DNA of 64,000 nt from positions 1-64,000 of the forward strand of contig CACFGV010000009.1 in NCBI GenBank assembly GCA_902565895.1, written 5' to 3'. The notes under the pieces were generated by a model. It was not told where the DNA came from. It saw only the letters and a list, made by a program, of their open reading frames with translations, and did no database searches. The stretch's first letter is position 1. Each line of letters starts with the position of its first letter. A program made the translations under genes and the position numbers. The stretch comes from K189A clade bacterium. Its GTDB lineage: Bacteria > Pseudomonadota > Gammaproteobacteria > Pseudomonadales > Azotimanducaceae. This document shows, piece after piece, positions 50,532 to 60,321 of the stretch.

Positions 50532-52514
50532 TTAGGGTGGCGCGACGAGGGCCTTACGTAACGCCTGTGTCGGGTCCAGGGCGGTACCCCTTTTTTCTTG
50601 TTCCAGTTTGCGTTGTGCATTGGCAACAAAGGTAGCGAGATCGGCTTGATACCCTGCTGCATCAACAAAGGGGTGCGGATCGCCATTTGCACGATGCGGT
50701 AACGCATCACGCCGCTGGAATACTCGTCCCATAGATTGATGATTGGGCAGGCTGACCTGGATGTCATCTTGCATTGACTTTAAGCGTTGGTAGCTGTCGA
50801 TGTAGGTTTCAGTGCGCGCAACGCCAGAAAAGTTCAATCCAACGCCGCCCAAGGTCAACGCGGTGTGGCGGTCGTCGCCGTCGTGTACTTGGTAGCGAAC
50901 ACTTAGCACGCCGGTTGTATGCCCTGGGGTGTTATACAGGGTAAAGGTATTGTCACCCAGACTGATTTCGTCGCCGTCCTTGGCTACGATGTCGCGACGT
51001 GGTGTTGGGATGTAGAACAGCGGCGAGTCGGGTTCTGCCAAGGCGATTTGCCAGTCTTGCTCGGTCATAACTACTTTCGTGCCGTAGTTTTTTTGAAAGT
51101 GTGCCGAGCCACCCGCGTGATCGAAATGGCCGTGGGTATTAATCAGGTATTTTATGTCAGCCGGGTCAAATCCCAGTTGGCGGATATTGCGCTCTAGTAG
51201 GTTAATCCACTTGCCGTACAAGGAGTCGATCAGCACCAAGCCGTCGCCGGTATCAATAAGATAGGCCGCTACCCAGTCGATGCCGACATAGTAGACATTG
51301 TCAAAAATCTGAAACGGCTGAACGTATTGCTGTTTTGGGTCCTCCCAGCTTTGCCATAAGATTTTCAGTGGTCCGGACAAGGGTGTTCCTAGGTAGCCGT
51401 CCTGGTCGCACTCGACGCAGCGGACATCGTCGATAGGCTGATTGTTCGCCAGTGCTGTGACCCAATCACGCACGCTGACGCCGTTGGCGGCGTAGGTATA
51501 AAACTGTGGTCGTGCCAACACCGTATGGGACGCACCGCCAGTGATAAAACTTTTGAAGTTACTGACCTCGGCGCGAATGTCCGCCTGATTTGCGCTTATG
51601 GCTTCCAACAAGTCCACATCTGTCTGTCCGGACAGTGCAAGGAAGCGTTTTTGTACGCTGTCTTGTGCGGCATCGTAGGCCGCAAATTGCACATTAGGGT
51701 GCTGCTTGGCCGCGGCGATGTACAACGATTCATAGGTCATCGTGTCACTTTGTAAGTCACCAAAACCGGCCTCGTTAGTAATGAAGTTAAACGTGCCCCA
51801 AGATTCGTGGGGGCGAGTATCGTTATTCATGCGCCGATAGCCTCCGGCGCCGTCTCCCAATTGGGTGACCGTTGCCTGGGAATAGTGATCCGCAATAAGT
51901 GCTGCATAGAAAGGCGAGGGAATTGCACCTGCTGATGAGCCCGTGACGAAAATCTGTTCGGGCTTGGATACATTGGCGTAGGTCCAGTCCAGAACCGCCT
52001 GCATATTTGCTCGGCCCTGGTGATGAATGGTCAGCGGTTGTTGCTCCGGGGTTAGCCCTGGATAGACGGTATCACTCGAGCCGATGTGGACATCACCGCT
52101 GCAATAAGGAGCAAAGACTACCGTGTAGTCGGCGAATGGGTTCGCTGGATTATCGAGATTAAAGATGCCGGTCTGATAGCCTTTTAGCTGATCTACATTG
52201 ATGGTGTAAGTGGGTTGCATCTGTGCATCGCAGTTTTTGCGAAACCAACATGCGCCGCCACCTTGCATGTACACCAACAGTTTTTTTGCATTGCCGGCGC
52301 GAGTTAAAAATTTGTAGTCGCTACCGTCGGAACAAACGGCGGGACGCCCAGGCACAATTTCTTGCCATTTGGCCACCGAACCTTTTGTGGTGGCTAGTAC
52401 CTGGGTGGTGCTTGCTTCGGTGGGTGCGCTGTTTAGCCCACTGTTCTGGGTACTGCACGCCGACGTTAATAGCACCAGCACAGTGAACAGAGTTGTTCTT
52501 GTTTCAAAAGCCAT
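50532..52514 (-). CDS. lipoprotein fusion: pectin-acetylesterase/Notum-like esterase plus metallo-beta-lactamase-fold hydrolase
   Basis: About 660 residues. A lipobox LTSAC gives a lipid-anchored cysteine after a 20-residue signal. Residues about 30-370 resemble pectin-acetylesterase/Notum-like hydrolases: MQGGGACWF, FAPYCSGDVHIGSS, VTGSSAGAIPSPFY (Ser nucleophile). Residues about 390-640 are a metallo-beta-lactamase-fold domain with HGHFDHAGG (zinc ligands) and NTPGHTTGVLSV. Both catalytic domains are complete. ATG 52514 follows GGGGGGAG, though close (2 bases); a longer form starts at 52577. The combination in one chain suggests two successive hydrolyses of one substrate. Confidence 0.83.
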   Translation of the reverse strand: MAFETRTTLFTVLVLLTSACSTQNSGLNSAPTEASTTQVLATTKGSVAKWQEIVPGRPAVCSDGSDYKFLTRAGNAKKLLVYMQGGGACWFRKNCDAQMQPTYTINVDQLKGYQTGIFNLDNPANPFADYTVVFAPYCSGDVHIGSSDTVYPGLTPEQQPLTIHHQGRANMQAVLDWTYANVSKPEQIFVTGSSAGAIPSPFYAALIADHYSQATVTQLGDGAGGYRRMNNDTRPHESWGTFNFITNEAGFGDLQSDTMTYESLYIAAAKQHPNVQFAAYDAAQDSVQKRFLALSGQTDVDLLEAISANQADIRAEVSNFKSFITGGASHTVLARPQFYTYAANGVSVRDWVTALANNQPIDDVRCVECDQDGYLGTPLSGPLKILWQSWEDPKQQYVQPFQIFDNVYYVGIDWVAAYLIDTGDGLVLIDSLYGKWINLLERNIRQLGFDPADIKYLINTHGHFDHAGGSAHFQKNYGTKVVMTEQDWQIALAEPDSPLFYIPTPRRDIVAKDGDEISLGDNTFTLYNTPGHTTGVLSVRYQVHDGDDRHTALTLGGVGLNFSGVARTETYIDSYQRLKSMQDDIQVSLPNHQSMGRVFQRRDALPHRANGDPHPFVDAAGYQADLATFVANAQRKLEQEKRGTALDPTQALRKALVAPP

Positions 52515-52679
52515 GACTCCCCCCAAGCTATGTTTTTCGATGACCTTGACCTTACCAGCGGCGGTACCTCCCTCCAAGTGAATCCGGTGGCGATCCCAGA
52601 AGATGTGGCTTTGACATTGATCAGGTCGGCTTCCATGCTCGGCAGGTCTACCAACAATGTTGTTGTATAGGAGCAGACC

Positions 52680-54317
52680 ATGCTGACCTTGTTCAAAGCG
52701 CGTTCAGTCATCACTATGAATGATTCGCTGCCCCGTGCCAGCGCGGTATTAGTTCGTGATGGCGTAGTCCTGGAAGTTGGGGAAGAAGCGACGATGGCGC
52801 CTTGGTTGCGCGGCCAAGATTACGTGGTAGACGATCAATTTGCAGACAAAATCATTTGCCCGGGATTTATTGATCCGCATTTGCATCCCAGTATGGCCGC
52901 GGTGTTGCTGCCCATGGAATTCATTACTGCGATGCGTTGGAAATTGCCCTGGGGAGAAGTCGAGCCAGTGACAACCGAAGCGGCCTTTGATCAACGTATG
53001 GCCACGCTAGTAGCAGAAAAAGACCCCCAGCAGCCCCTGTTCATTTGGGGTTATCACCAGCTTTGGCATGGCGCGATGAGTAAGACGCGCATCGAGTCCA
53101 TTGCAGGCCGGCGGCCCACTGTCGTTTGGCATCGGTCATTTCATGAGCTTTATATGAACAGTTCAGCCATGGAGATGGTGGGTGTCGTTGCCGAGGACAT
53201 TAAGCCGGGTATGCAAATAAATGTTGAGCGCGGGCATTTTTACGAAGGTGGCTTAGGTTATGCCATCAATCGTTTAAATCCGTGGATTCTTGCTCCGGAT
53301 AAATACGCAGCAGGTCTGCAACGGTTAAAACAAGTCGTACATCACGGCGGCCATACCAGTATTGGCGATCTGGCGACCGGTATGTTCAACTTCAGCGCAG
53401 AAGCCGAGGCTTTGAGCCAGTATTTAGAGGGTGATGATGTGCCGTTTCGCACGCGCTTGGTTGCGCATGGTACGGTTCTAACCAAGGGCGGGGTGCCGCC
53501 CACGCAGGGCCCGGAACTCGCTGAGGCGCTGCAACAGCGCAACAGCCATCGGCTGCATTTTGGGCGACACATTAAGTTATTTAGTGATGGTGCATTTTTT
53601 AGCCAGCTGGCGCAGCTACAACAACCCGGTTATATCGATGGGCATAGTGGTGAATGGCTAACCACGCCGGAGATCCTAGAGCAACATATTCGGGCGTATT
53701 GGCATGCCGGGTATCAAATACATGTGCACGTTACTGGGGATCTGGGGTTACAGCTGACCCTGGATATATTGCAAAAAATGCAGGACGAGAAGCCACGCTT
53801 CAATCATGGCTTTACCCTTGAGCACTTTGGTTTCAGTACACCAGAACAGATTCGTCAGATCAAAGCACTTGGGGCACAGGTTTCTGCCAATGTCTATTAC
53901 TTGCATGAACTCTCTGACAGCTACAGTCAATCTGGTATCGGCTATGAGAGAGCGTCTCAGATGGCCCGATTGGGCAGCTGTTTTAACGCGGGCATTAACA
54001 CCACGGTGCACTCTGACTTCACCATGGCGCCAGCGGAGCCCCTGAACAGCATGTGGGTGGCTGTTAATCGAGTGAACCATGCCGGTGACGTTATGGGTGC
54101 AACCGAGTGTCTGACCCCGCACCAAGCGTTGCAAGCCATCACCATCAATGCTGCTCACGTGATTGGTATGGCAGATATTACGGGCAGCATTCGCTCTGGT
54201 AAGCGCGCTGACTTTACTGTTCTGGATCAAGACCCTTTAACTTGTGATCCTATGTCGCTGCGCGATATTGGTATTTCTGCCACGGTATTTGAGGGTAAGG
54301 TTTTTCCCTTATCATGA
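52680..54317 (+). CDS. amidohydrolase-family metal-dependent hydrolase (YtcJ-like)
   Basis: 545 residues. N-terminal ARSVITMNDSLPRASAVLVRDG, the metal-binding GFIDPHLHPS, later HVHVTGDLG and HSDFTMAPAEPLNSMW, with a C-terminal MADITGSIRSGKRADFTVLDQDP segment typical of the YtcJ/LAF3 amidohydrolases that deacetylate or hydrolyse amide-like substrates. The ATG has GGAG upstream at 7 bases. The downstream CobW-like gene starts inside its stop (ATGA), so they are translationally coupled. Substrate unknown. Confidence 0.9.
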   Translation: MLTLFKARSVITMNDSLPRASAVLVRDGVVLEVGEEATMAPWLRGQDYVVDDQFADKIICPGFIDPHLHPSMAAVLLPMEFITAMRWKLPWGEVEPVTTEAAFDQRMATLVAEKDPQQPLFIWGYHQLWHGAMSKTRIESIAGRRPTVVWHRSFHELYMNSSAMEMVGVVAEDIKPGMQINVERGHFYEGGLGYAINRLNPWILAPDKYAAGLQRLKQVVHHGGHTSIGDLATGMFNFSAEAEALSQYLEGDDVPFRTRLVAHGTVLTKGGVPPTQGPELAEALQQRNSHRLHFGRHIKLFSDGAFFSQLAQLQQPGYIDGHSGEWLTTPEILEQHIRAYWHAGYQIHVHVTGDLGLQLTLDILQKMQDEKPRFNHGFTLEHFGFSTPEQIRQIKALGAQVSANVYYLHELSDSYSQSGIGYERASQMARLGSCFNAGINTTVHSDFTMAPAEPLNSMWVAVNRVNHAGDVMGATECLTPHQALQAITINAAHVIGMADITGSIRSGKRADFTVLDQDPLTCDPMSLRDIGISATVFEGKVFPLS

Positions 54318-55189
54318 CTTATCCATCTCCCACACAAATTCCAGTCACGTTGATTGCCGGCTATTTAGGTGCCGGTAAAACCACGCTCGTAAATAAACTC
54401 CTTAACAGTAAAAAATTACCCGCGAATACCGCCGTATTGGTAAATGATTTCGGTGACATCAATATCGACGAACAACTCATCAAGAACGACTCTCAAGTGG
54501 ACAATGTCATTGGACTGGCAAATGGCTGCATTTGTTGCAGCATCGCAGATGACTTAACCGCCGCGCTAGAACAGGTGCGTGCATCGGGTGTAGAACGCGT
54601 AATTCTTGAGTGCAGTGGTGTGGCTGAACCTGCGAAGGCACGCCAGCAGTGCTATTACCCGGGTTTTTACCCCCAAGCCTGCATCGTATTGGTGGATGCC
54701 CAGGCCCACGATCAGCGCTGTGATGACAAATACGTGGGTGTATTAGCGCGTGCGCAAGTGCAGCAGGCTGATCTGCTGGTGGTTACAAAAACAGCATTGA
54801 ATTCGCAGTTTCAATTGGTGGCGTTGCAACCCAGTGTTGCGGTTGAAGACGCGGGCTGTTTGGATCTGGTACTGGGATGGCAGGCGCAAGACTTTGCACC
54901 AGATGTTCATGGGGATGAGCAACAGCCGCACTTTGCGGCAAAGACCTGGCGCATAACAGAAACCGTTAGCAGTGATGCTGTGCGAGCTTATCTGTTGGGG
55001 CAACCGCAATCACTGCAGCGGGTCAAGGGCTATCTGCAGACCCACGAGGGTATCGTAGAGGTGCAGCAGGTGGGTAGGCAGATTGAAATTCATGCACGCC
55101 CGCAACTCATCAAGGGTTCTCAGGAATTGGGTTTGGTGTTTATCGGTTATCGTGGCGAGGAACTGCCCCAGCAAGCGCCGCTGTTTTAG
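54314..55189 (+). CDS. CobW-family (G3E) GTP-binding metallochaperone-like protein
   Basis: 291 residues. The Walker A GYLGAGKTT (16-24), the metal-binding CxCC motif (Cys72, Cys74, Cys75 in GCICCSIADD) and ECSGVAEP, then a C-terminal CobW domain. The guanine motif NKxD is altered to TKTA (LVVTKTALN), so nucleotide specificity is uncertain. Such proteins deliver Zn, Co or Fe to partner enzymes. It overlaps the amidohydrolase stop by 4 bases, so I infer that it loads the metal of that enzyme. Confidence 0.9.
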   Translation: MTYPSPTQIPVTLIAGYLGAGKTTLVNKLLNSKKLPANTAVLVNDFGDINIDEQLIKNDSQVDNVIGLANGCICCSIADDLTAALEQVRASGVERVILECSGVAEPAKARQQCYYPGFYPQACIVLVDAQAHDQRCDDKYVGVLARAQVQQADLLVVTKTALNSQFQLVALQPSVAVEDAGCLDLVLGWQAQDFAPDVHGDEQQPHFAAKTWRITETVSSDAVRAYLLGQPQSLQRVKGYLQTHEGIVEVQQVGRQIEIHARPQLIKGSQELGLVFIGYRGEELPQQAPLF

Positions 55190-57621
55190 TCCTTCATCCG
55201 CAGGGATTTTGGATCATAAAAGGGTGCGAATTGAACGGTGACTGGATAGCGTTGCAGCGCGACCTCTACCTCGAAGCGACCTGCATCTAACCAGCTTTCA
55301 GTAACACCCTCAGGGTAGCTCAGTTCAGCAATGGCCAAGCTCTTGTCGACCCGATGCCCCCAGGCGGCAGAGGTTGTCAGCCCCACGGCGACGCCGTCGC
55401 GATATATCGGTTCGTCATGAATCATAAATGGTGCGTTGCTGCCCTCGATGGCAAGATGAACCAAGCGTCGAGTTTGCACCCCTTGTTGTTCTGCCAGAGC
55501 AGCATGACCGATAAAATCCGTTTTATCCTTAGCTACGGCAAAGCCCAGTCCGGCCTGCAATGGTGTGATGTGATCGTAGATGTCGTGGCCCCAATGCCGG
55601 TAGCCCTTTTCCATGCGGCAGGCGTTCATAGCGTGGAATCCGGCGGGTGTGATTTGCAAATCGCTACCTTCGCTCATCAGTTGTTGCCAAAGACTGCACG
55701 CCTGGGTTTTTGCCACATACAACTCGTATCCGCGTTCACCGACATAGCTGAGGCGACTCGCCCGAACACTGAGGTTATTGCTCTGAAAAACGCCGGAGTG
55801 GTAATAGGGCAGCGCATTGATGGCGCTGTTGTCACTAAACAGAAGTGTCAGTAGTTGGTTGGACTTGGGCCCCATAACTCCAATGATTGCGAGGTCGTGA
55901 TCTTGTTCAATCTGACAGTCGAAACCCTTGGCGTGACGGCGTAACCACGCCCCGTCGCGTCCCTCGCTGGCGCAAGGTGCGACCACCATGAACTGGTCAG
56001 CTGCCGTGCGGGTAATGGTGACATCGGCTTCAATGCCCGCATCTTCGTTCAGCCATTGGGTATAAACAATTTGATCGACGGCCACATCCAACTGGTTGCT
56101 GCAAACATGCTGTAAGCATGGCAACGCCTCGGTACCTGATACCCAAAATACCGGGTAGCTGGACTGATCAAACAGGGCGACATGATCTCTTACGGCGGTG
56201 CACTCGTGGGCGCAGGCATTGAACCAATTGGGTTTAGAGTAGGTGTGTCGGTATTCGTTTTCGTCGCCATGGGCGTACCAGTTGGGGCGTTCCCATCCCG
56301 CCAGTTCGCCCATCACCGCTCCGTGTGATAATAACGTTTCGTGTAAGGGGCTAAGGCGCGCGTTGCGGCTGGTGGTGTACTGTTGATGGGGCCAGTGCAT
56401 GGCGTACAGCAGTCCAAGTGTTTCTTCGGTGCGTTGGCGCAGAAACTCTGGTTCTGTCTGAAAGGCGAAGGTCCGGCGTACATCAACATCCCATAGGTCC
56501 ATAGGTGGTTTGCCGTCGCGCATCCATTCGGCAAGCACCTTACCTGCGCCGCCAGAGGACTGAATGCCAATAGAGTTAAAACCACAGGCGACAAATAAGT
56601 TCTGCACTTCCGGAGTTTCGCCTAACAAATAGCGATCGTCGACGGTAAAACTTTCCGGGCCGTTAAAAAACAACTGAATACCGGCGTCGGCCAGTTCTGG
56701 AAAGCGCTGGGTCGCTTTATTGAGCATGGGTTCGATGTGCGCTAAATCGTCGGGCAGGGCGTCGAAGCAGAAGCTTTCTGGAATACCCTGCATCCCCCAG
56801 GGTTTGGCGCGTTCTTCAAAAAAGCCAAGCAACAATTTGCCGGCATCGAATTTGTAATACACCTGTTCATCGGGTACCCGTAGCGTAGGACGCATGTCGG
56901 TGAAGGTGGGCAGTGGTTCCGTCACCAGATAAAAGTGTTCTGCGGCGTGCAGGGGCAGATGTACATTATGTTGGCTGGCAAATTCCCGCGACCACATGCC
57001 GCCAGTGATGACCACCTGGTGCGCTTGCACAAGTGTGCCATCCTCCAAGTACACCCCCATGACTTGATCACCGTCCAACGCCAAACGCTGTACCGGTGTG
57101 TGTTCAAAAATCCGCGCGCCGCCGTTACGTGCACCCTTCGCCAACGCCAAGGTAGTGTCGACTGGGTTTGTTTGGCCATCACCGGGTAGAAATACACCGC
57201 CATGCATGTCATCGGTAGCAATGCCCGGCCAGCGTTCGTTAACAAAATCTGGTCCGATCAATTCGCATTGCACACCAAAAGCATTCGCCATTGTCGCTTG
57301 ACGCTTAAGCTCTTCTAAACGCTCGTCGTTTAGTGCCAAGGTCATAGAGCCGGTAGTTTGATAGCCGGTCTCTTGGCCGGTTTCAGCCGCGAGGTTGGCG
57401 AACAGTTCAGTGGAATATTGTGCTAACTGGGTCATGTTCTTTGACGCTCGCAGCTGGCCAACCAATCCGGCAGCGTGCCAAGTCGTGCCGCAGGTCAACT
57501 GCTTGCGCTCGAACAGCACGACGTCATTGAGTCCTAACTTGGTCAGGTGATAAGCCACAGAGCAGCCGACGATGCCGCCACCGATGATGACGATGTCTGC
57601 GCGATCCGGGGGTGTGCTCAT
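55186..57621 (-). CDS. dimethylglycine/sarcosine dehydrogenase-like FAD enzyme with GcvT domain
   Basis: 811 residues. FAD-binding IVIIGGGIVGCSVAYHL (residues about 10-26), TWHAAGLVGQ with the histidine usually covalently linked to FAD, a DAO domain to about residue 400 and a C-terminal GcvT-like aminomethyltransferase domain (about 420-800) that transfers the methylene group to tetrahydrofolate. It demethylates dimethylglycine or sarcosine-type N-methyl amines in glycine-betaine degradation. It converges with the CobW gene, stops overlapping by 4 bases. Start ATG follows a GCAGCGGTT upstream without a strong ribosome site. The exact N-methyl substrate is uncertain. Confidence 0.9.
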   Translation of the reverse strand: MSTPPDRADIVIIGGGIVGCSVAYHLTKLGLNDVVLFERKQLTCGTTWHAAGLVGQLRASKNMTQLAQYSTELFANLAAETGQETGYQTTGSMTLALNDERLEELKRQATMANAFGVQCELIGPDFVNERWPGIATDDMHGGVFLPGDGQTNPVDTTLALAKGARNGGARIFEHTPVQRLALDGDQVMGVYLEDGTLVQAHQVVITGGMWSREFASQHNVHLPLHAAEHFYLVTEPLPTFTDMRPTLRVPDEQVYYKFDAGKLLLGFFEERAKPWGMQGIPESFCFDALPDDLAHIEPMLNKATQRFPELADAGIQLFFNGPESFTVDDRYLLGETPEVQNLFVACGFNSIGIQSSGGAGKVLAEWMRDGKPPMDLWDVDVRRTFAFQTEPEFLRQRTEETLGLLYAMHWPHQQYTTSRNARLSPLHETLLSHGAVMGELAGWERPNWYAHGDENEYRHTYSKPNWFNACAHECTAVRDHVALFDQSSYPVFWVSGTEALPCLQHVCSNQLDVAVDQIVYTQWLNEDAGIEADVTITRTAADQFMVVAPCASEGRDGAWLRRHAKGFDCQIEQDHDLAIIGVMGPKSNQLLTLLFSDNSAINALPYYHSGVFQSNNLSVRASRLSYVGERGYELYVAKTQACSLWQQLMSEGSDLQITPAGFHAMNACRMEKGYRHWGHDIYDHITPLQAGLGFAVAKDKTDFIGHAALAEQQGVQTRRLVHLAIEGSNAPFMIHDEPIYRDGVAVGLTTSAAWGHRVDKSLAIAELSYPEGVTESWLDAGRFEVEVALQRYPVTVQFAPFYDPKSLRMKD

Positions 57622-57695
57622 AACCGCTGCTCTGAAAAATCTTGAGGTGAAAACATAGCAGTTTTACTGCTCACCGCGACCCCAATCTGCGCTTG

Positions 57696-58763
57696 CTACG
57701 GCGTTGTGCAAAGGCTTGGCCAATCTCCGTCTGACCAGTTGAGTTTACGTATATGTAGATAAGCACGATAAGCCTGATCTGGCCGCTTGGCATGATGCAC
57801 GAGCCAGTCTTGCCCTGATTCGCTAAACAAATCGCTGTGGCCAGTCGCCATGTAGTCACCGTCTTGAGCGATCAGCAGAGTGCCACCGCCCAAAAACATG
57901 GGCCAATGATCGGCATCGTAGTAGGGGCCTTGAATTTGCCGTGCTCGCCCTACCCGCACTTGGTATTGGGTGTCAGCATCAAGACAACAGTGATTAAACG
58001 AGACAAACAAATAGTAGTAGCCGTTTCGATAGACCAGATGCGGCGCTTCGATGATAGGGTCATCTTGCAACAGCCAGCGCTGCGCTAAGGTGATGAATTC
58101 AGCATTGGGCCGCGGTTGCAAAGTTTCTGGGTCCAGCTCAATCAACTTAATGCCACCAATGGTCGATCCAAAGACCAGCCAGGGTATTTGCTCCTGATCT
58201 ACAAAAAAGTGCGCGTCGATGGCGTTATAGGTGGCGTCTTGGTTGCCGCAGTAAATGTCTATGCCGTCGTAATGTGGGGTCGAGCGTAGGATCAATCCGT
58301 GGTCGATCCATGCGTAGTCAGGATCGTTCGGATTTAAGGTGGTATTGGTGGCGAGACCGGTGGCGGCATTACACGTATTGGAAATATGTGATTGATAAAA
58401 ATACAGGTAACGGCCGTTGTAAAAAGCTAAATCCGGCGCACCGATGTGATCGGCATCAGGTAGTTGCTGCAGTAACCATTTTGGCAACGCATTGAATACC
58501 TGACCTGCGTTTTGCCAGTGCTGTAAATCTCCAGACCGGTAAAAAGTTCCCAGAGCGCTGGAAGAATAGACGTAGTAGTGCTCTCCAGCTCGAATCAGGC
58601 TCGGGTCGTGGATAGGGCTGGTCTGGGAATTTGGGTCGGCAATGTTTGGATTCAAAGCACAGTTCAACGGCGGTTCGGCACAGGAGGTCAGCAACAGCAT
58701 CAGCGCAATAAGCAACAACGCTTTGGAGATAAAAAAACTTGTGATGCCGTTACTCGGTCTCAA
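57696..58763 (-). CDS. GH43-like family glycosidase lipoprotein
   Basis: 355 residues. Lipobox LLTSC (about residues 24-28) after a hydrophobic segment, so a membrane-anchored lipoprotein. Residues HDPSLIR (general base Asp), the AIDAHFFVD segment and PIIEAPHLVYRNG (general acid Glu) match the five-bladed propeller of GH43 arabinanases/xylosidases. The product is likely an exo- or endo-arabinanase acting on a polysaccharide. No SusCD-like or other carbohydrate genes flank it; its neighbours are an amine dehydrogenase and a sulfatase. The divergent sulfatase starts 141 bases away. Confidence 0.8.
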   Translation of the reverse strand: MRPSNGITSFFISKALLLIALMLLLTSCAEPPLNCALNPNIADPNSQTSPIHDPSLIRAGEHYYVYSSSALGTFYRSGDLQHWQNAGQVFNALPKWLLQQLPDADHIGAPDLAFYNGRYLYFYQSHISNTCNAATGLATNTTLNPNDPDYAWIDHGLILRSTPHYDGIDIYCGNQDATYNAIDAHFFVDQEQIPWLVFGSTIGGIKLIELDPETLQPRPNAEFITLAQRWLLQDDPIIEAPHLVYRNGYYYLFVSFNHCCLDADTQYQVRVGRARQIQGPYYDADHWPMFLGGGTLLIAQDGDYMATGHSDLFSESGQDWLVHHAKRPDQAYRAYLHIRKLNWSDGDWPSLCTTP

Positions 58764-58903
58764 TTCGACTGCCTAGGTTCGCTTGTGTGCCGCATTCGAT
58801 ACTAGGGCTTCTATAAAAAAATACGATATAACCTTTGCATGGTTTAGGCAGAGCATCAGGTGCTTTGATTGGTTTCAACCCAAGGGCGAGGGGGCTATTA
58901 GTA

Positions 58904-60307
58904 ATGAGCGAAGTCAGTACCAAACGACCGAATGTGGTGGTGTTGTTTCCAGATCAATTGCGCGCATTGTCGTTGCCATTGTTTGGCGAACAGCAGATCG
59001 AAACACCCAACATCGACCGACTGGCGGCAGACAGTTTGGTGCTGCAAAATGCCATTTCGAATTGCCCGGTATGTACGCCGGCGCGGGCCATGTTGCTTAC
59101 TGGTCGCTACCCGCAAACCACCGGGCATTTGATTAACACGACCCGCACCCGGCACTCAGAGATCTCCATTGGCGACGCCTTTGGCAAAGCTGGGTACAAG
59201 ACCGCTTGGGTGGGCAAGTGGCATCTGCATACTGGTTTGTGGCCAGCGTTGGATCGCATGCCTCAGCACCCAGACTGGGTGCCGGAAGGGCGTGACCGAT
59301 TAGGTTTCGACTACTGGCGTGCCTACAACCAGCATATGGTGTATTTCGACGGCTTTGTGCACAAAGACGATTGGAATTATGAGCGCTGGGAAGGCTACGA
59401 AACCGATGGCCTGTTGAATTACGGGTTTGAGTTTATGGACAGTGCGGGCGATGACCCATTTCTGTTGTTTTTGTCGCCTCATCCGCCGCACTACACGCCG
59501 TTTAAATTTGCCCCCGACCATTGTTACGAACGGCTACCCAAGACCCTGACGTTGCCTGCTAACGTACCTGATCATCTGCTCAGCGCGTCGTTAGATATGT
59601 ACCGACATTACCTGGCTATGATTTTAGCGGTGGACGATATGCTGGGGCGGCTGCTGGACTATCTTGAGCAGAACAAGCTCGTGGACAATACCATTGTGCT
59701 GTTTGCCTCAGATCATGGCACCCAAGGCGGTGGCCAGGGAGTGAATCCATGGTCGAAGAAAAATCCCTACGAAAACTCCATACGTATTCCTGCACTGCTG
59801 CGTTATCCCGGTGTTATTGAACCAGGCGTGAGTCAACGTATGACCAGTATGGTGGATTATTTTCCGACTCTGTGCGGGCTGGCCGGTGTGACGGTGCCTC
59901 GGAGTATCGAAGGCACAGATTTGTCGACCCAGTGGCGCGATACTTCAGAAGACCACAGCGCTTTTCTTATGAACTTTTCCAAGTGGTTTGATTGGTTTCA
60001 GGATGGCGCGGAGTGGCGTGGGGTGCGAACTCAACAATATACGTATGCCGAATGGCTGAGCGGTAAGAAAGAACTCTATGACCTAGCTGAAGACCCACTG
60101 CAAATGCACAACTTGGCCGGACAAGCCGGTGCCTTGGAAACGCGCTTGCAAGACATGCTGCGTGACCATCAGCGGCAGCGTCAGGATGAACTGGTTCCTT
60201 GCAGTGACTGGAAACACTGGCTCGACGAGCAACGGCGTGTGGTGCGCAATGCCCACGGACCGCTAAGTCACCCGGAGTCCACTCCAGATTGGTCGTTGCT
60301 GCGCTGA
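58904..60307 (+). CDS. type I sulfatase (formylglycine-dependent)
   Basis: 467 residues. The sulfatase motif C-T-P-A-R with Cys57 to be converted to formylglycine, preceded by PNVVVLFPDQLRALSLP (metal binding aspartates near 16-17) and followed by GKWHLHTG and LFASDHGTQGGG (metal and active site). It hydrolyses a sulfate ester, in the cytoplasm as no signal peptide is seen. ATG 58904 has GAGGGGG at 8 bases and is preferred over 58835. No formylglycine-generating enzyme is in the window. Choline sulfatase-like use is possible given the DMGDH-like neighbour, but not demonstrated. Confidence 0.9.
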   Translation: MSEVSTKRPNVVVLFPDQLRALSLPLFGEQQIETPNIDRLAADSLVLQNAISNCPVCTPARAMLLTGRYPQTTGHLINTTRTRHSEISIGDAFGKAGYKTAWVGKWHLHTGLWPALDRMPQHPDWVPEGRDRLGFDYWRAYNQHMVYFDGFVHKDDWNYERWEGYETDGLLNYGFEFMDSAGDDPFLLFLSPHPPHYTPFKFAPDHCYERLPKTLTLPANVPDHLLSASLDMYRHYLAMILAVDDMLGRLLDYLEQNKLVDNTIVLFASDHGTQGGGQGVNPWSKKNPYENSIRIPALLRYPGVIEPGVSQRMTSMVDYFPTLCGLAGVTVPRSIEGTDLSTQWRDTSEDHSAFLMNFSKWFDWFQDGAEWRGVRTQQYTYAEWLSGKKELYDLAEDPLQMHNLAGQAGALETRLQDMLRDHQRQRQDELVPCSDWKHWLDEQRRVVRNAHGPLSHPESTPDWSLLR

Positions 60308-60321
60308 TTCGATTTGTTGTA

